Shown here piece by piece: positions 26,900 through 40,106 of a stretch of 64,000 bases of DNA; the first letter of the stretch is position 1; each line of letters starts with the position of its first letter. The position numbers were made by a program, and so were the translations under genes. The DNA lies in contig NW_027488868.1 of assembly GCF_050948215.1 (NCBI RefSeq), forward strand, positions 186,001-250,000. Direction: 5' to 3'. The notes under the pieces were generated by a model. That model was not told where the DNA came from. It searched no databases and saw only the letters and a list, made by a program, of their open reading frames with translations. The DNA comes from Halictus rubicundus. Taxonomy: Eukaryota; Arthropoda; Insecta; Hymenoptera; Halictidae.

Positions 26900-29800
26900 C
26901 CTCTATCCTATCCTATCCTCTATCCTATCCACTATCGTATCCTATCCTCTATCCTATCCACTCCTATATCCTATCCTCTATCCAATCCAATCCTCTATCC
27001 TATCCTATCCTATCCTCTATCCTATCCTATCCTCTATCCTATCCTATCCTCTATCCTATCCTATCCTGTATCCTATCCTATCCTCTATCGTCTCCTGTCC
27101 TCTAGCCTATACAATCCCCTATCCTACCCTATCCTATACTCTATCCTATCCTATCCTCTATCGTCTCCTGTCCTCTAGCCTATACAATCCCCTATCCTAT
27201 CCTCTATCGTCTCCTATCCTCTATCCTATACAATCCCCTATCCTATCCTTTATCGTCTCCTATTGTCTATCCTATGCAATCCCCTATCCTATCATCTATC
27301 CGATCCTATCCTCTATCCTATCCTATCCTCTATCCTATCCAATCCTCTATCCTATCCTATCCTCTATCCTATCCTATCCTCTATCCTATAATATCCTCTA
27401 TCCTATCCTATCCTGTATCCTATCCTATCCTCTATCCTATCTTATCCTCTATCCTATCCTATCCTCTATGCTATCCTACCCTCTATCCTATCCTATCCTC
27501 TATCGTCTCCTATCCCCTATCGTATCCAATCCCCTATCCAATCCTATATCCTATCCTATCCTCTATCCTATCCAATCACCTATCCGATCCTCTATCCTAT
27601 CCTATCCTCTATCCTATCCACTATCGTATCCTATCCTCTATCCTATCCACTCCTATATCCTATCCTCTATCCAATCCAATCCTCTATCCTATCCTATCCT
27701 ATCCTCTATCCTATCCTATCCTCTATCCTATCCTATCCTCTATCCTATCCTATCCTCTATACTATCCTATCCTCTATCGTCTCCTGTCCTCTCGCCTATA
27801 CAATCCCCTATCCTATCCTCTATCGTCTCCTATCCTCTATCCTATACAATCCCCTATCCTATCCTCTATCTTCTCGTATTGTATATCCTATCCAATCCCC
27901 TATCCTATCCTCTATCCGATCCTATCCTCTATCGTATCCTATACTCTATCCCATCCAATCCCCTATCCTATCCTCTATGCAATCCTATCCACTATCCTAT
28001 ACTATCCTCTATCCTATTCTGTCCTCTATCCTATACTATCCTCTATCCTATCCTATCCTGCATCCCATCCAATCACCTATCCGATCCTCTATCCTATCCT
28101 ATCCTCTATCCTATCCTATCCTCTATCCTATCCAATCACCTATCCGATCCTCTATCCTATCCTTTCCTCTATTCTATCCTATCCTCAATCCTATCCTATC
28201 CTCTATCCTATCCTATCCTCTATCCTATCCTATCCTCTATCCTATCCAATCCTCTATCCTATCCTATCCTCTATCCTATCCTATCCTCTATCCTATAATA
28301 TCCTCTATCCTATCCTATCCTGTATCCTATCCTATCCTCTATCCTATCCTATCCTCTATCCTATCCTATCCTCTATGCTATCCTACCCTCTATCCTATCC
28401 TATCCTCTATCGTCTCCTATCCCCTATCGTATCCAATCCCCTATCCAATCCTATATCCTATCCTATCCGCTATCCTGTCCTATCCTCTATCCTATCCTCT
28501 ATCCTATCCTATCCTCTATCCTATCCACTATCGTATCCTATCCTCTATCCTATCCACTCCTATATCCTATCCTCTATCCAATCCAATCCTCTATCCTATC
28601 CTATCCTATCCTCTATCCTATCCTATCCTCTATCCTATCCAATCCTCTATCCTATCCTATCCTCTATCCTATCCTATCCTCTATCCTATAATATCCTCTA
28701 TCCTATCCTATCCTGTATCCTATCCTATCCTCTATCCTATCCTATCCTCTATCCTATCCTATCCTCTATGCTATCCTACCCTCTATCCTATCCTATCCTC
28801 TATCGTCTCCTATCCCCTATCGTATCCAATCCCCTATCCAATCCTATATCCTATCCTATCCGCTATCCTGTCCTATCCTCTATCCTATCCTCTATCCTAT
28901 CCTATCCTCTATCCTATCCACTATCGTATCCTATCCTCTAACCTATCCTATCCTCTATCGTCTCTTGTCCTCTATCCTATCCTCTAACCTATCCTATCCT
29001 CTATCGTCTCTTGTCCTCTATCCTATACAATCCCCTATCCTATCCTCTATCGTCTCCTATCCTCTATCCTATCCAACCCCCTATACTTTCCACTATCGGA
29101 TCCTATCCTCTATCCTATCCAATCCCCTATCCTATCCTCTATCCAATCCAATCCTCTATCCTATCCTATCCTCTATCCTATCCTATCCTCTATCCTATCC
29201 TATCCTCTATACTATCATATCCTCTATCCTATCCTATCCTCTATCCTATCCTATCCTCTATCCTATCCTATCCTCTATCCTATCCTATCCTCTATCCTAT
29301 CATATCCTCTATCCTATCCTACCCTCTATCCTATCCTATCCTCTATCCTATCCGATCCTCTATCCTATCCTATCCTCTATCCTATCCTATCCTCTATCCT
29401 ATCCTATCCTGTATCCTATCCTATCCTCTATCGTCTCCTGTCCTCTAGCCTATACAATCCCCTATCCTACCCTATCCTATACTCTATCCTATCCTATCCT
29501 CTATCGTCTCCTGTCCTCTAGCCTATACAATCCCCTATCCTATCCTCTATCGTCTCCTATCCTCTATCCTATACAATCCCCTATCCTATCCTCTATCGTC
29601 TCCTATCCTCTATCCTATACAATCCCCTATCCTATCCTTTATCGTCTCCTATTGTCTATCCTATGCAATCCCCTATCCTATCATCTATCCGATCCTATCC
29701 TCTATCCTATCCTATCCTCTATCCTATCCAATCCTCTATCCTATCCTATCCTCTATCCTATCCTATCCTCTATCCTATAATATCCTCTATCCTATCCTAT

Positions 29801-31100
29801 CCTGTATCCTATCCTATCCTCTATCCTATCCTATCCTCTATCCTATCCTATCCTCTATGCTATCCTACCCTCTATCCTATCCTATCCTCTATCGTCTCCT
29901 ATCCCCTATCGTATCCAATCCCCTATCCAATCCTATATCCTATCCTATCCGCTATCCTGTCCTATCCTCTATCCTATCCTCTATCCTATCCTATCCTCTA
30001 TCCTATCCACTATCGTATCCTATCCTCTATCCTATCCACTCCTATATCCTATCCTCTATCCAATCCAATCCTCTATCCTATCCTATCCTATCCTCTATCC
30101 TATCCTATCCTCTATCCTATCCTATCCTCTATCCTATCCTATCCTCTATACTATCCTATCCTCTATCGTCTCCTGTCCTCTCGCCTATACAATCCCCTAT
30201 CCTATCCTCTATCGTCTCCTATCCTCTATCCTATACAATCCCCTATCCTATCCTCTATCTTCTCGTATTGTATATCCTATCCAATCCCCTATCCTATCCT
30301 CTATCCGATCCTATCCTCTATCGTATCCTATACTCTATCCCATCCAATCCCCTATCCTATCCTCTATGCAATCCTATCCACTATCCTATACTATCCTCTA
30401 TCCTATTCTGTCCTCTATCCTATACTATCCTCTATCCTATCCTATCCTGCATCCCATCCAATCACCTATCCGATCCTCTATCCTATCCTATCCTCTATCC
30501 TATCCTATCCTCTATCCTATCCAATCACCTATCCGATCCTCTATCCTATCCTTTCCTCTATTCTATCCTATCCTCAATCCTATCCTATCCTCTATCCTAT
30601 CCTATCCTCTATCCTATCCTATCCTCTATCCTATCCTATCCTCTATCCTATCCTATCCTCTAACCTATCCTATCCTCTATCGTCTCTTGTCCTCTATCCT
30701 ATCCTCTAACCTATCCTATCCTCTATCGTCTCTTGTCCTCTATCCTATACAATCCCCTATCCTATCCTCTATCGTCTCCTATCCTCTATCCTATCCAACC
30801 CCCTATACTTTCCACTATCGGATCCTATCCTCTATCCTATCCAATCCCCTATCCTATCCTCTATCCAATCCAATCCTCTATCCTATCCTATCCTATCCTC
30901 TATCCTATCCTATCCTCTATCCTATCCTATCCTCTATACTATCATATCCTCTATCCTATCCTATCCTCTATCCTATCCTATCCTCTATCCTATCCTATCC
31001 TCTAACCTATCCTATCATCTATCCTATCCTATCCTCTATCCTATCCTATCCTGTATCCTATCCTATCCTCTATCCTATCCTATCCTCTATCGTCTCCTGT
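26900..31100 (+). repeat. Truncated and rearranged copies of the 2.7-kb unit
   Basis: The landmark ATGCTATCCTACCC continues at 27468, 28375, 28768 and 29857, spaced 907, 393 and 1089 bp, in contrast to the 1693/1019 rhythm of the complete copies. GGATCC occurs at 29098 and 30820. About 27274-27960 repeats at about 29663-30349 with an offset of 2389. The block looks like the complete unit cut by internal deletions and re-joined several times. Confidence 0.82.
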
Positions 31101-34100
31101 CCTCTCGCCTATACAATCCCCTATCCTATTCTCTATCGTCTCCTATCCTCTATCCTATACAATCCCCTATCCTATCCTCTATCTTCTCCTATTGTCTATC
31201 CTATCCAATCCCCTATCCTACCCTCTATCCGATCCTATCCTCTATCGCATCCTATACTCTATCCTATCCTATCCTCTATCCTATCCAATCACCTATCCGA
31301 TCCTCTATCCTATCATTTCCTCTATTCTATCCTATCCTCAATCCTATCCTATCCTCAATCCTATTCTGTCCTCTTTCCTATCCTATCCTCAATCCTATCC
31401 TATCCTCTATCCTCGCCTATACTCAACTCTATCCTATCCTCAATCCTATCCTATACTCTATCGTATCCAATCCCCTATCCTATCCTCAATCGTATTCTAT
31501 CCCATATCCTATCCTCTATCCTATCCAATCCCCTATCCTATCCTCTATCATATCCAATCCGATCCTCTATCCTATCATATCCGCTATCAAATCCTATCCT
31601 CTATCCAATCCTATCCTCTATCCTATCCTATCCTCTATCCTATCCTATCCTCTATCGTCTCCTGTCCTCTAGCCTACACAATCCACTATCCTATCCTCTA
31701 TCCTATCCTCTATCCTATCCTATCCTCTTTCCTATCCTATAATCTATCCTATCCACTATCGTATCCTATCCTCTATCCTATCCAATCCTATATCCTATCC
31801 TCTATCCAATCCAATCCTCTATCCTATCCTATCCTCTATCCTATCCTATCCTCTATCCTATCCTATCCTCTATCCTATCCTATCCTCTATAATATCCTAT
31901 CCTCTATCGTATCCTATCCTCTATCCTATCCTATCCTCTATCCTATCCTATCCGCTATCCTATCATATCCTCTATCCTATCCTACCCTCTATCCTATCCT
32001 ATCCTCTATCCTATCCTATCCTCTATCCTATCCAATCACCTATCCGATCCTCTATCCAATCATTTCCTCTATTCTATCCTATCCTCAATCCTATCCTATC
32101 CTCTATCCTATCCTATCCTCTATCCTATCCTATCCTCTATCCTATCCTATCCTCTATCCTATCCTATCCTCTAACCTATCCTATCCTCTATCGTCTCTTG
32201 TCCTCTATCCTATACAATCCCCTATCCTATCCTCTATCGTCTCTTGTCCTCTATCCTATACAATCCCCTATCCTATCCTCTATCGTCTCCTATCCTCTAT
32301 CCTATCCAATCCCCTATCCTATCCTCTATCGTCTCCTATCCTCTATCCTATCCAACCCCCTATACTTTCCTCTATCGGATCCTATCCTCTATCGTATCCT
32401 ATACTCTATCCTATCCAATCCCCTACCCTATCCTCTATCCTATCCTCTATCCTATTCTATCCTCTATCCTATCCTATCCTCTATCCTATCCTATCCTCTA
32501 TCCTATCCTATCCTCTATCCTATCCTCTATCCTATCCTATCCTCTATCCTATACTATCCTCTATCCTATCCTATCCTCTAACCTATCCTGCCCTCTATCG
32601 TCTCCTATCCTCTATCCTATCCAATCCCCTGTCCTATCGTCTATCGTCTCCTATCCTCTATCCTATCCAATCCCCTATACTTTCCTCTACCGGATCCTAT
32701 CCTCTATCGTATCCTATACTCTATCCTATCCAATCCCCTATCCTATCCTCTATCCTATCCTATCCTCCATCCTATCCTAACCTCTATCCTATCATATCCT
32801 CTATCCTATCCTATCCTCTATCCTATCCTATCCTCTATCCTATCCTATCATCTATCCTATCCTATCCTCTATCCTATCCTCTATCCAATCCTATCCTCTA
32901 TCGTATCCTGTCCTCTGTAAGATCGTATTCTCTATAATATCGTATCCTCCATCCTACCCTATCCTCTTACCTATAATATCATCTATCCTATAATATCCTC
33001 TATCCTATGCTATCCTCTATCGTATCCTATCCTCAATCCTATCCTATCCTCTATCCTATCATATCCTCTATCGTATCCTATCCTCTATCCTATCCTCTAT
33101 CCTATCCTATCCTCTATCCTATCCAATCACCTATCCGATCCTCTATCCTATCATTTCCTCTATTCTATCCTATCCTCAATCCTATCCTATCCTCTATCCT
33201 ATCCTATCCTCTATCCTATCCTATCCTCTATCCTATCCTATCCTCTATCCTATCCTATCCTCTATCCTATCCTATCCTCTATAATATCCTATCCTCTATC
33301 GTATCCTATCCTCTATCCTATCCTATCCTCTATCCTATCCTATCCGCTATCCTATCATATCCTCTATCCTATCCTACCCTCTATCCTATCCTACCCTCTA
33401 TCCTATCCTATCCTCTATCCTATCCTATCCTCTATCCTATCCAATCACCTATCCGATCCTCTATCCTATCATTTCCTCTATTCTATCCTATCCTCAATCC
33501 TATCCTATCCTCTATCCTATCCTATCCTCTATCCTATCCTATCCTCTATCCTATCCTATCCTCTATCCTATCCTATCCTCTAACCTATCCTATCCTCTAT
33601 CGTCTCTTGTCCTCTATCCTATACAATCCCCTATCCTATCCTCTATCGTCTCTTGTCCTCTATCCTATACAATCCCCTATCCTATCCTCTATCGTCTCCT
33701 ATCCTCTATCCTATCCAATCCCCTATCCTATCCTCTATCGTCTCCTATCCTCTATCCTATCCAACCCCCTATACTTTCCTCTATCGGATCCTATCCTCTA
33801 TCGTATCCTATACTCTATCCTATCCAATCCCCTACCCTATCCTCTATCCTATCCTCTATCCTATTCTATCCTCTATCCTATCCTATCCTCTATCCTATCC
33901 TATCCTCTATCCTATCCTATCCTCTATCCTATCCTCTATCCTATCCTCTATCCTATCCTATCCTCTATCCTATACTATCCTCTATCCTATCCTATCCTCT
34001 AACCTATCCTGCCCTCTATCGTCTCCTATCCTCTATCCTATCCAATCCCCTATCCTATCGTCTATCGTCTCCTATCCTCTATCCTATCCAATCCCCTATA

Positions 34101-35476
34101 CTTTCCTCTATCGGATCCTATCCTCTATCGTATCCTATACTCTATCCTATCCAATCCCCTATCCTATCCTCTATCCTATCCTATCCTCCATCCTATCCTA
34201 ACCTCTATCCTATCATATCCTCTATCCTATCCTATCCTCTATCCTATCCTATCCTCTATCCTATCCTATCATCTATCCTATCCTATCCTCTATCCTATCC
34301 TCTATCCAATCCTATCCTCTATCGTATCCTGTCCTCTGTAAGATCGTATTCTCTATAATATCGTATCCTCCATCCTACCCTATCCTCTTACCTATAATAT
34401 CATCTATCCTATAATATCCTCTATCCTATGCTATCCTCTATCCTATCCAATCCCCTACCCTATCCTCTATCCTATCCTCTATCCTATTCTATCCTCTATC
34501 CTATCCTATCCTCTATCCTATCCTATCCTCTATCCTATCCTATCCTCTATCCTATCCTCTATCCTATCCTCTATCCTATCCTATCCTCTATCCTATACTA
34601 TCCTCTATCCTATCCTATCCTCTAACCTATCCTGCCCTCTATCGTCTCCTATCCTCTATCCTATCCAATCCCCTATCCTATCGTCTATCGTCTCCTATCC
34701 TCTATCCTATCCAATCCCCTATACTTTCCTCTATCGGATCCTATCCTCTATCGTATCCTATACTCTATCCTATCCAATCCCCTATCCTATCCTCTATCCT
34801 ATCCTATCCTCCATCCTATCCTAACCTCTATCCTATCATATCCTCTATCCTATCCTATCCTCTATCCTATCCTATCCTCTATCCTATCCTATCATCTATC
34901 CTATCCTATCCTCTATCCTATCCTCTATCCAATCCTATCCTCTATCGTATCCTGTCCTCTGTAACATCGTATTCTCTATAATATCGTATCCTCCATCCTA
35001 CCCTATCCTCTTACCTATAATATCATCTATCCTATAATATCCTCTATCCTATGCTATCCTCTATCGTATCCTATCTTCAATCCTATCCTATCCTCTATCC
35101 TATCCTATCCTCTATCCTATCCTATCCTCTATCCTATCCTCTATCCTATCCTATCCTCTATCCTATCCAATCACCTATCCGATCCTCTATCCTATCATTT
35201 CCTCTATTCTATCCTATCCTCAATCCTATCCTATCCTCTATCCTATCCTATCCTCTATCCTATCCTATCCTCTATCCTATCCTATCCTCTATCCTATCCT
35301 ATCCTCTAACCTATCCTATCCTCTATCGTCTCCTGTCCTCTAGCCTACACAATCCACTATCCTATCCTCTATCCTATCCTCTATCCTATCCTCTATCCTA
35401 TCCTCTATCCTATCCTATCCTCTTTCCTATCCTATAATCTATCCTATCCACTATCGTATCCTATCCTCTATCCTAT
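31101..35476 (+). repeat. GGATCC-marked module, 1409/1421-bp and 623-bp copies
   Basis: GGATCC at 32377, 32692, 33786, 34113 and 34736, and CTGTAAGATCG (or CTGTAACATCG) at 32915, 34336 and 34959, define three successive copies. Both marker types give offsets of 1421 and then 623. The offset is 1409 before about 33.9 kb and 1421 after it, because the second copy carries one extra 12-bp subunit (33921/33933/33945 against 32512/32524). Confidence 0.85.
31762..32852 (+). repeat. ~1.09-kb segment shared with 48118-49208
   Basis: The offset is 16356 throughout. GGATCC at 32377 pairs with 48733 and 32692 pairs with 49048. TCTATCCAATCC at 31801 pairs with 48157. Only scattered substitutions are seen, for example CTACCGG against CTATCGG before the second GGATCC and CATTTCC against CCTTTCC. 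Beyond both ends the flanks differ. Confidence 0.88.
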
Positions 35477-38400
35477 CCAATCCTATATCCTATCCTCTAT
35501 CCAATCCAATCCTCTATCCTATCCTATCCTCTATCCTATCCTATCCTCTATCCTATCCTATCCTCTATCCTATCCTATCCTCTATAATATACTATCCTCT
35601 ATCGTATCCTATCCTCTATCCTATCCTATCCTCTATCCTATCCTATCCTCTATCCTATCATATCCTCTATCCTATCCTACCCTCTATCCTATCCTATCCT
35701 CTATCCTATCCTATCCTCTATCCTATCCAATCACCTATCCGATCCTCTATCCTATCATTTCCTCTATTCTATCCTATCCTCAATCCTATCCTATCCTCTA
35801 TCCTATCCTATCCTCTATCCTATCCTATCCTCTATCCTATCCTATCCTCTAACCTATCCTATCCTCTATCGTCTCTTGTCCTCTATCCTATACAATCCCC
35901 TATCCTATCCCCTATCGTCTCCTATCCTCTATCCTATCCAATCCCCTATCCTATCCTCTATCGTCTCCTATCCTCTATCCTATCCAACCCCCTATACTTT
36001 CCTCTATCGGATCCTATCCTCTATCGTATCCTATACTCTATCCTATCCAATCCCCTACCCTATCCTCTATCCTATCCTCTATCCTATTCTATCCTCTATC
36101 CTATCCTATCCTCTATCCTATCCTATCCTCTATCCTATCCTATCCTCTATCCTATCCTCTATCCTATCCTATCCTCTATCCTATACTATCCTCTATCCTA
36201 TCCTATCCTCTAACCTATCCTGCCCTCTATCGTCTCCTATCCTCTATCCTATCCTATCCTCTATAATATCCTATCCTCTATCGTATTCTATCCTCTATCC
36301 TATCCTATCCTCTATCCTATCCGATCCTCTATCCTATCCTATCCTCTATCCTATCCTATCCTCTATCCTATCCTATCCTCTATCCTATCCTATCCTCTAT
36401 CCTATCCTATCCTCTATAATATCCTATCCTCTATCGTATTCTATCCTCTATCCTATCCTATCCTCTATCCTATCCGATCCTCTATCCTATCATATCCTCT
36501 ATCCTATCCTATCCTCTATCCTATCCTATCCTCTATCCTATCCTATCCTATCCTCTATCCTATCCTATCCTCTATCCTATCCTATCCTCTATCCTATCCT
36601 ATCCTATATCCTATCCTATCCTCTATCCTATCCTATCCTCTATCCTATCCGATCCTCTATCCTATCATTTCCTCTATTCTATCCTATCCTCAATCCTATC
36701 CTATCCTCTATCCTATCCTATCCTCTATCCTATCCTATCCTCTATCCTATCCTATCCTCTATCCTATCCTATCCTCTAACCTATCCTATCCTCTATCGTC
36801 TCCTGTCCTCTAGCCTACACAATCCACTATCCTATCCTCTATCCTATCCTCTATCCTATCCTCTATCCTATCCTCTATCCTATCCTATCCTCTTTCCTAT
36901 CCTATAATCTATCCTATCCACTATCGTATCCTATCCTCTATCCTATCCAATCCTATATCCTATCCTCTATCCAATCCAATCCTCTATCCTATCCTATCCT
37001 CTATCCTATCCTATCCTCTATCCTATCCTATCCTCTATCCTATCCTATCCTCTATAATGTACTATCCTCTATCGTATCCTATCCTCTATCCTATCCTATC
37101 CTCTATCCTATCCTATCCTCTATCCTATCATATCCTCTATCCTATCCTACCCTCTATCCTATCCTATCCTCTATCCTATCCTATCCTCTATCCTATCCAA
37201 TCACCTATCCGATCTTCTATCCTATCATTTCCTCTATTCTATCCTATCCTCAATCCTATCCTATCCTCTATCCTATCCTATCCTCTATCCTATCCTATCC
37301 TCTATCCTATCCTATCCTCTAACCTATCCTATCCTCTATCGTCTCTTGTCCTCTATCCTATACAATCCCCTATCCTATCCCCTATCGTCTCCTATCCTCT
37401 ATCCTATCCAATCCCCTATCCTATCCTCTATCGTCTCCTATCCTCTATCCTATCCAACCCCCTATACTTTCCTCTATCGGATCCTATCCTCTATCGTATC
37501 CTATACTCTATCCTATCCAATCCCCTACCCTATCCTCTATCCTATCCTCTATCCTATTCTATCCTCTATCCTATCCTATCCTCTATCCTATCCTATCCTC
37601 TATCCTATCCTATCATCTATCCTATCCTCTATCCTATCCTATCCTCTATCCTATACTATCCTCTATCCTATCCTATCCTCTAACCTATCCTGCCCTCTAT
37701 CGTCTCCTATCCTCTATCCTATCCTATCCTCTATAATATCCTATCCTCTATCGTATTCTATCCTCTATCCTATCCTATCCTCTATCCTATCCAATCCTAT
37801 ATCCTATCCTCTATCCAATCCAATCCTCTATCCTATCCTATCCTCTATCCTATCCTATCCTCTATCCTATCCTATCCTCTATCCTATCCTATCCTCTATA
37901 ATATACTATCCTCTATCGTATCCTATCCTCTATCCTATCCTATCCTCTATCCTATCCTATCCTCTATCCTATCATATCCTCTATCCTATCCTACCCTCTA
38001 TCCTATCCTATCCTCTATCCTATCCTATCCTCTATCCTATCCAATCACCTATCCGATCCTCTATCCTATCATTTCCTCTATTCTATCCTATCCTCAATCC
38101 TATCCTATCCTCTATCCTATCCTATCCTCTATCCTATCCTATCCTCTATCCTATCCTATCCTCTAACCTATCCTATCCTCTATCGTCTCTTGTCCTCTAT
38201 CCTATACAATCCCCTATCCTATCCCCTATCGTCTCCTATCCTCTATCCTATCCAATCCCCTATCCTATCCTCTATCGTCTCCTATCCTCTATCCTATCCA
38301 ACCCCCTATACTTTCCTCTATCGGATCCTATCCTCTATCGTATCCTATACTCTATCCTATCCAATCCCCTACCCTATCCTCTATCCTATCCTCTATCCTA

Positions 38401-40106
38401 TTCTATCCTCTATCCTATCCTATCCTCTATCCTATCCTATCCTCTATCCTATCCTATCCTCTATCCTATCCTCTATCCTATCCTATCCTCTATCCTATAC
38501 TATCCTCTATCCTATCCTATCCTCTAACCTATCCTGCCCTCTATCGTCTCCTATCCTCTATCCTATCCTATCCTCTATAATATCCTATCCTCTATCGTAT
38601 TCTATCCTCTATCCTATCCTATCCTCTATCCTATCCGATCCTCTATCCTATCCTATCCTCTATCCTATCCTATCCTCTATCCTATCCTATCCTCTATCCT
38701 ATCCTATCCTCTATCCTATCCTATCCTCTATAATATCCTATCCTCTATCGTATTCTATCCTCTATCCTATCCTATCCTCTATCCTATCCGATCCTCTATC
38801 CTATCATATCCTCTATCCTATCCTATCCTCTATCCTATCCTATCCTCTATCCTATCCTATCCTATCCTCTATCCTATCCTATCCTCTATCCTATCCTATC
38901 CTCTATCCTATCCTATCCTATATCCTATCCTATCCTCTATCCTATCCTATCCTCTATCCTATCCGATCCTCTATCCTATCATTTCCTCTATTCTATCCTA
39001 TCCTCAATCCTATCCTATCCTCTATCCTATCCTATCCTCTATCCTATCCTATCCTCTATCCTATCCTATCCTCTATCCTATCCTATCCTCTAACCTATCC
39101 TATCCTCTATCGTCTCCTGTCCTCTAGCCTACACAATCCACTATCCTATCCTCTATCCTATCCTCTATCCTATCCTCTATCCTATCCTCTATCCTATCCT
39201 ATCCTCTTTCCTATCCTATAATCTATCCTATCCACTATCGTATCCTATCCTCTATCCTATCCAATCCTATATCCTATCCTCTATCCAATCCAATCCTCTA
39301 TCCTATCCTATCCTCTATCCTATCCTATCCTCTATCCTATCGTATCCTCTATCCTATCCTATCCTCTATAATGTACTATCCTCTATCGTATCCTATCCTC
39401 TATCCTATCCTATCCTCTATCCTATCCTATCCTCTATCCTATCATATCCTCTATCCTATCCTACCCTCTATCCTATCCTATCCTCTATCCTATCCTATCC
39501 TCTATCCTATCCAATCACCTATCCGATCCTCTATCCTATCATTTCCTCTATTCTATCCTATCCTCAATCCTATCCTATCCTCTATCCTATCCTATCCTCT
39601 ATCCTATCCTATCCTCTATCCTATCCTATCCTCTAACCTATCCTATCCTCTATCGTCTCTTGTCCTCTATCCTATACAATCCCCTATCCTATCCCCTATC
39701 GTCTCCTATCCTCTATCCTATCCAATCCCCTATCCTATCCTCTATCGTCTCCTATCCTCTATCCTATCCAACCCCCTATACTTTCCTCTATCGGATCCTA
39801 TCCTCTATCGTATCCTATACTCTATCCTATCCAATCCCCTACCCTATCCTCTATCCTATCCTCTATCCTATTCTATCCTCTATCCTATCCTATCCTCTAT
39901 CCTATCCTATCCTCTATCCTATCCTATCATCTATCCTATCCTCTATCCTATCCTATCCTCTATCCTATACTATCCTCTATCCTATCCTATCCTCTAACCT
40001 ATCCTGCCCTCTATCGTCTCCTATCCTCTATCCTATCCTATCCTCTATAATATCCTATCCTCTATCGTATTCTATCCTCTATCCTATCCTATCCTCTATC
40101 CTATCC
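35477..40106 (+). repeat. 2314-bp tandem duplication (1470 + 844 bp substructure)
   Basis: CCAATCCTATATCC lies at 35477, 36947, 37791 and 39261, giving the rhythm 1470, 844, 1470. At 40105 the expected fifth position reads CCGATCC and homology ends. GGATCC at 36009, 37479, 38323 and 39793 shows the same rhythm. The copies therefore span 35477-37790 and 37791 to about 40106, with the junction at this marker. A private change, TATAATGTACTATCC at about 37056 and 39370, is shared by equivalent positions of both copies, as expected if the compound unit was duplicated as a whole. Confidence 0.94.
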
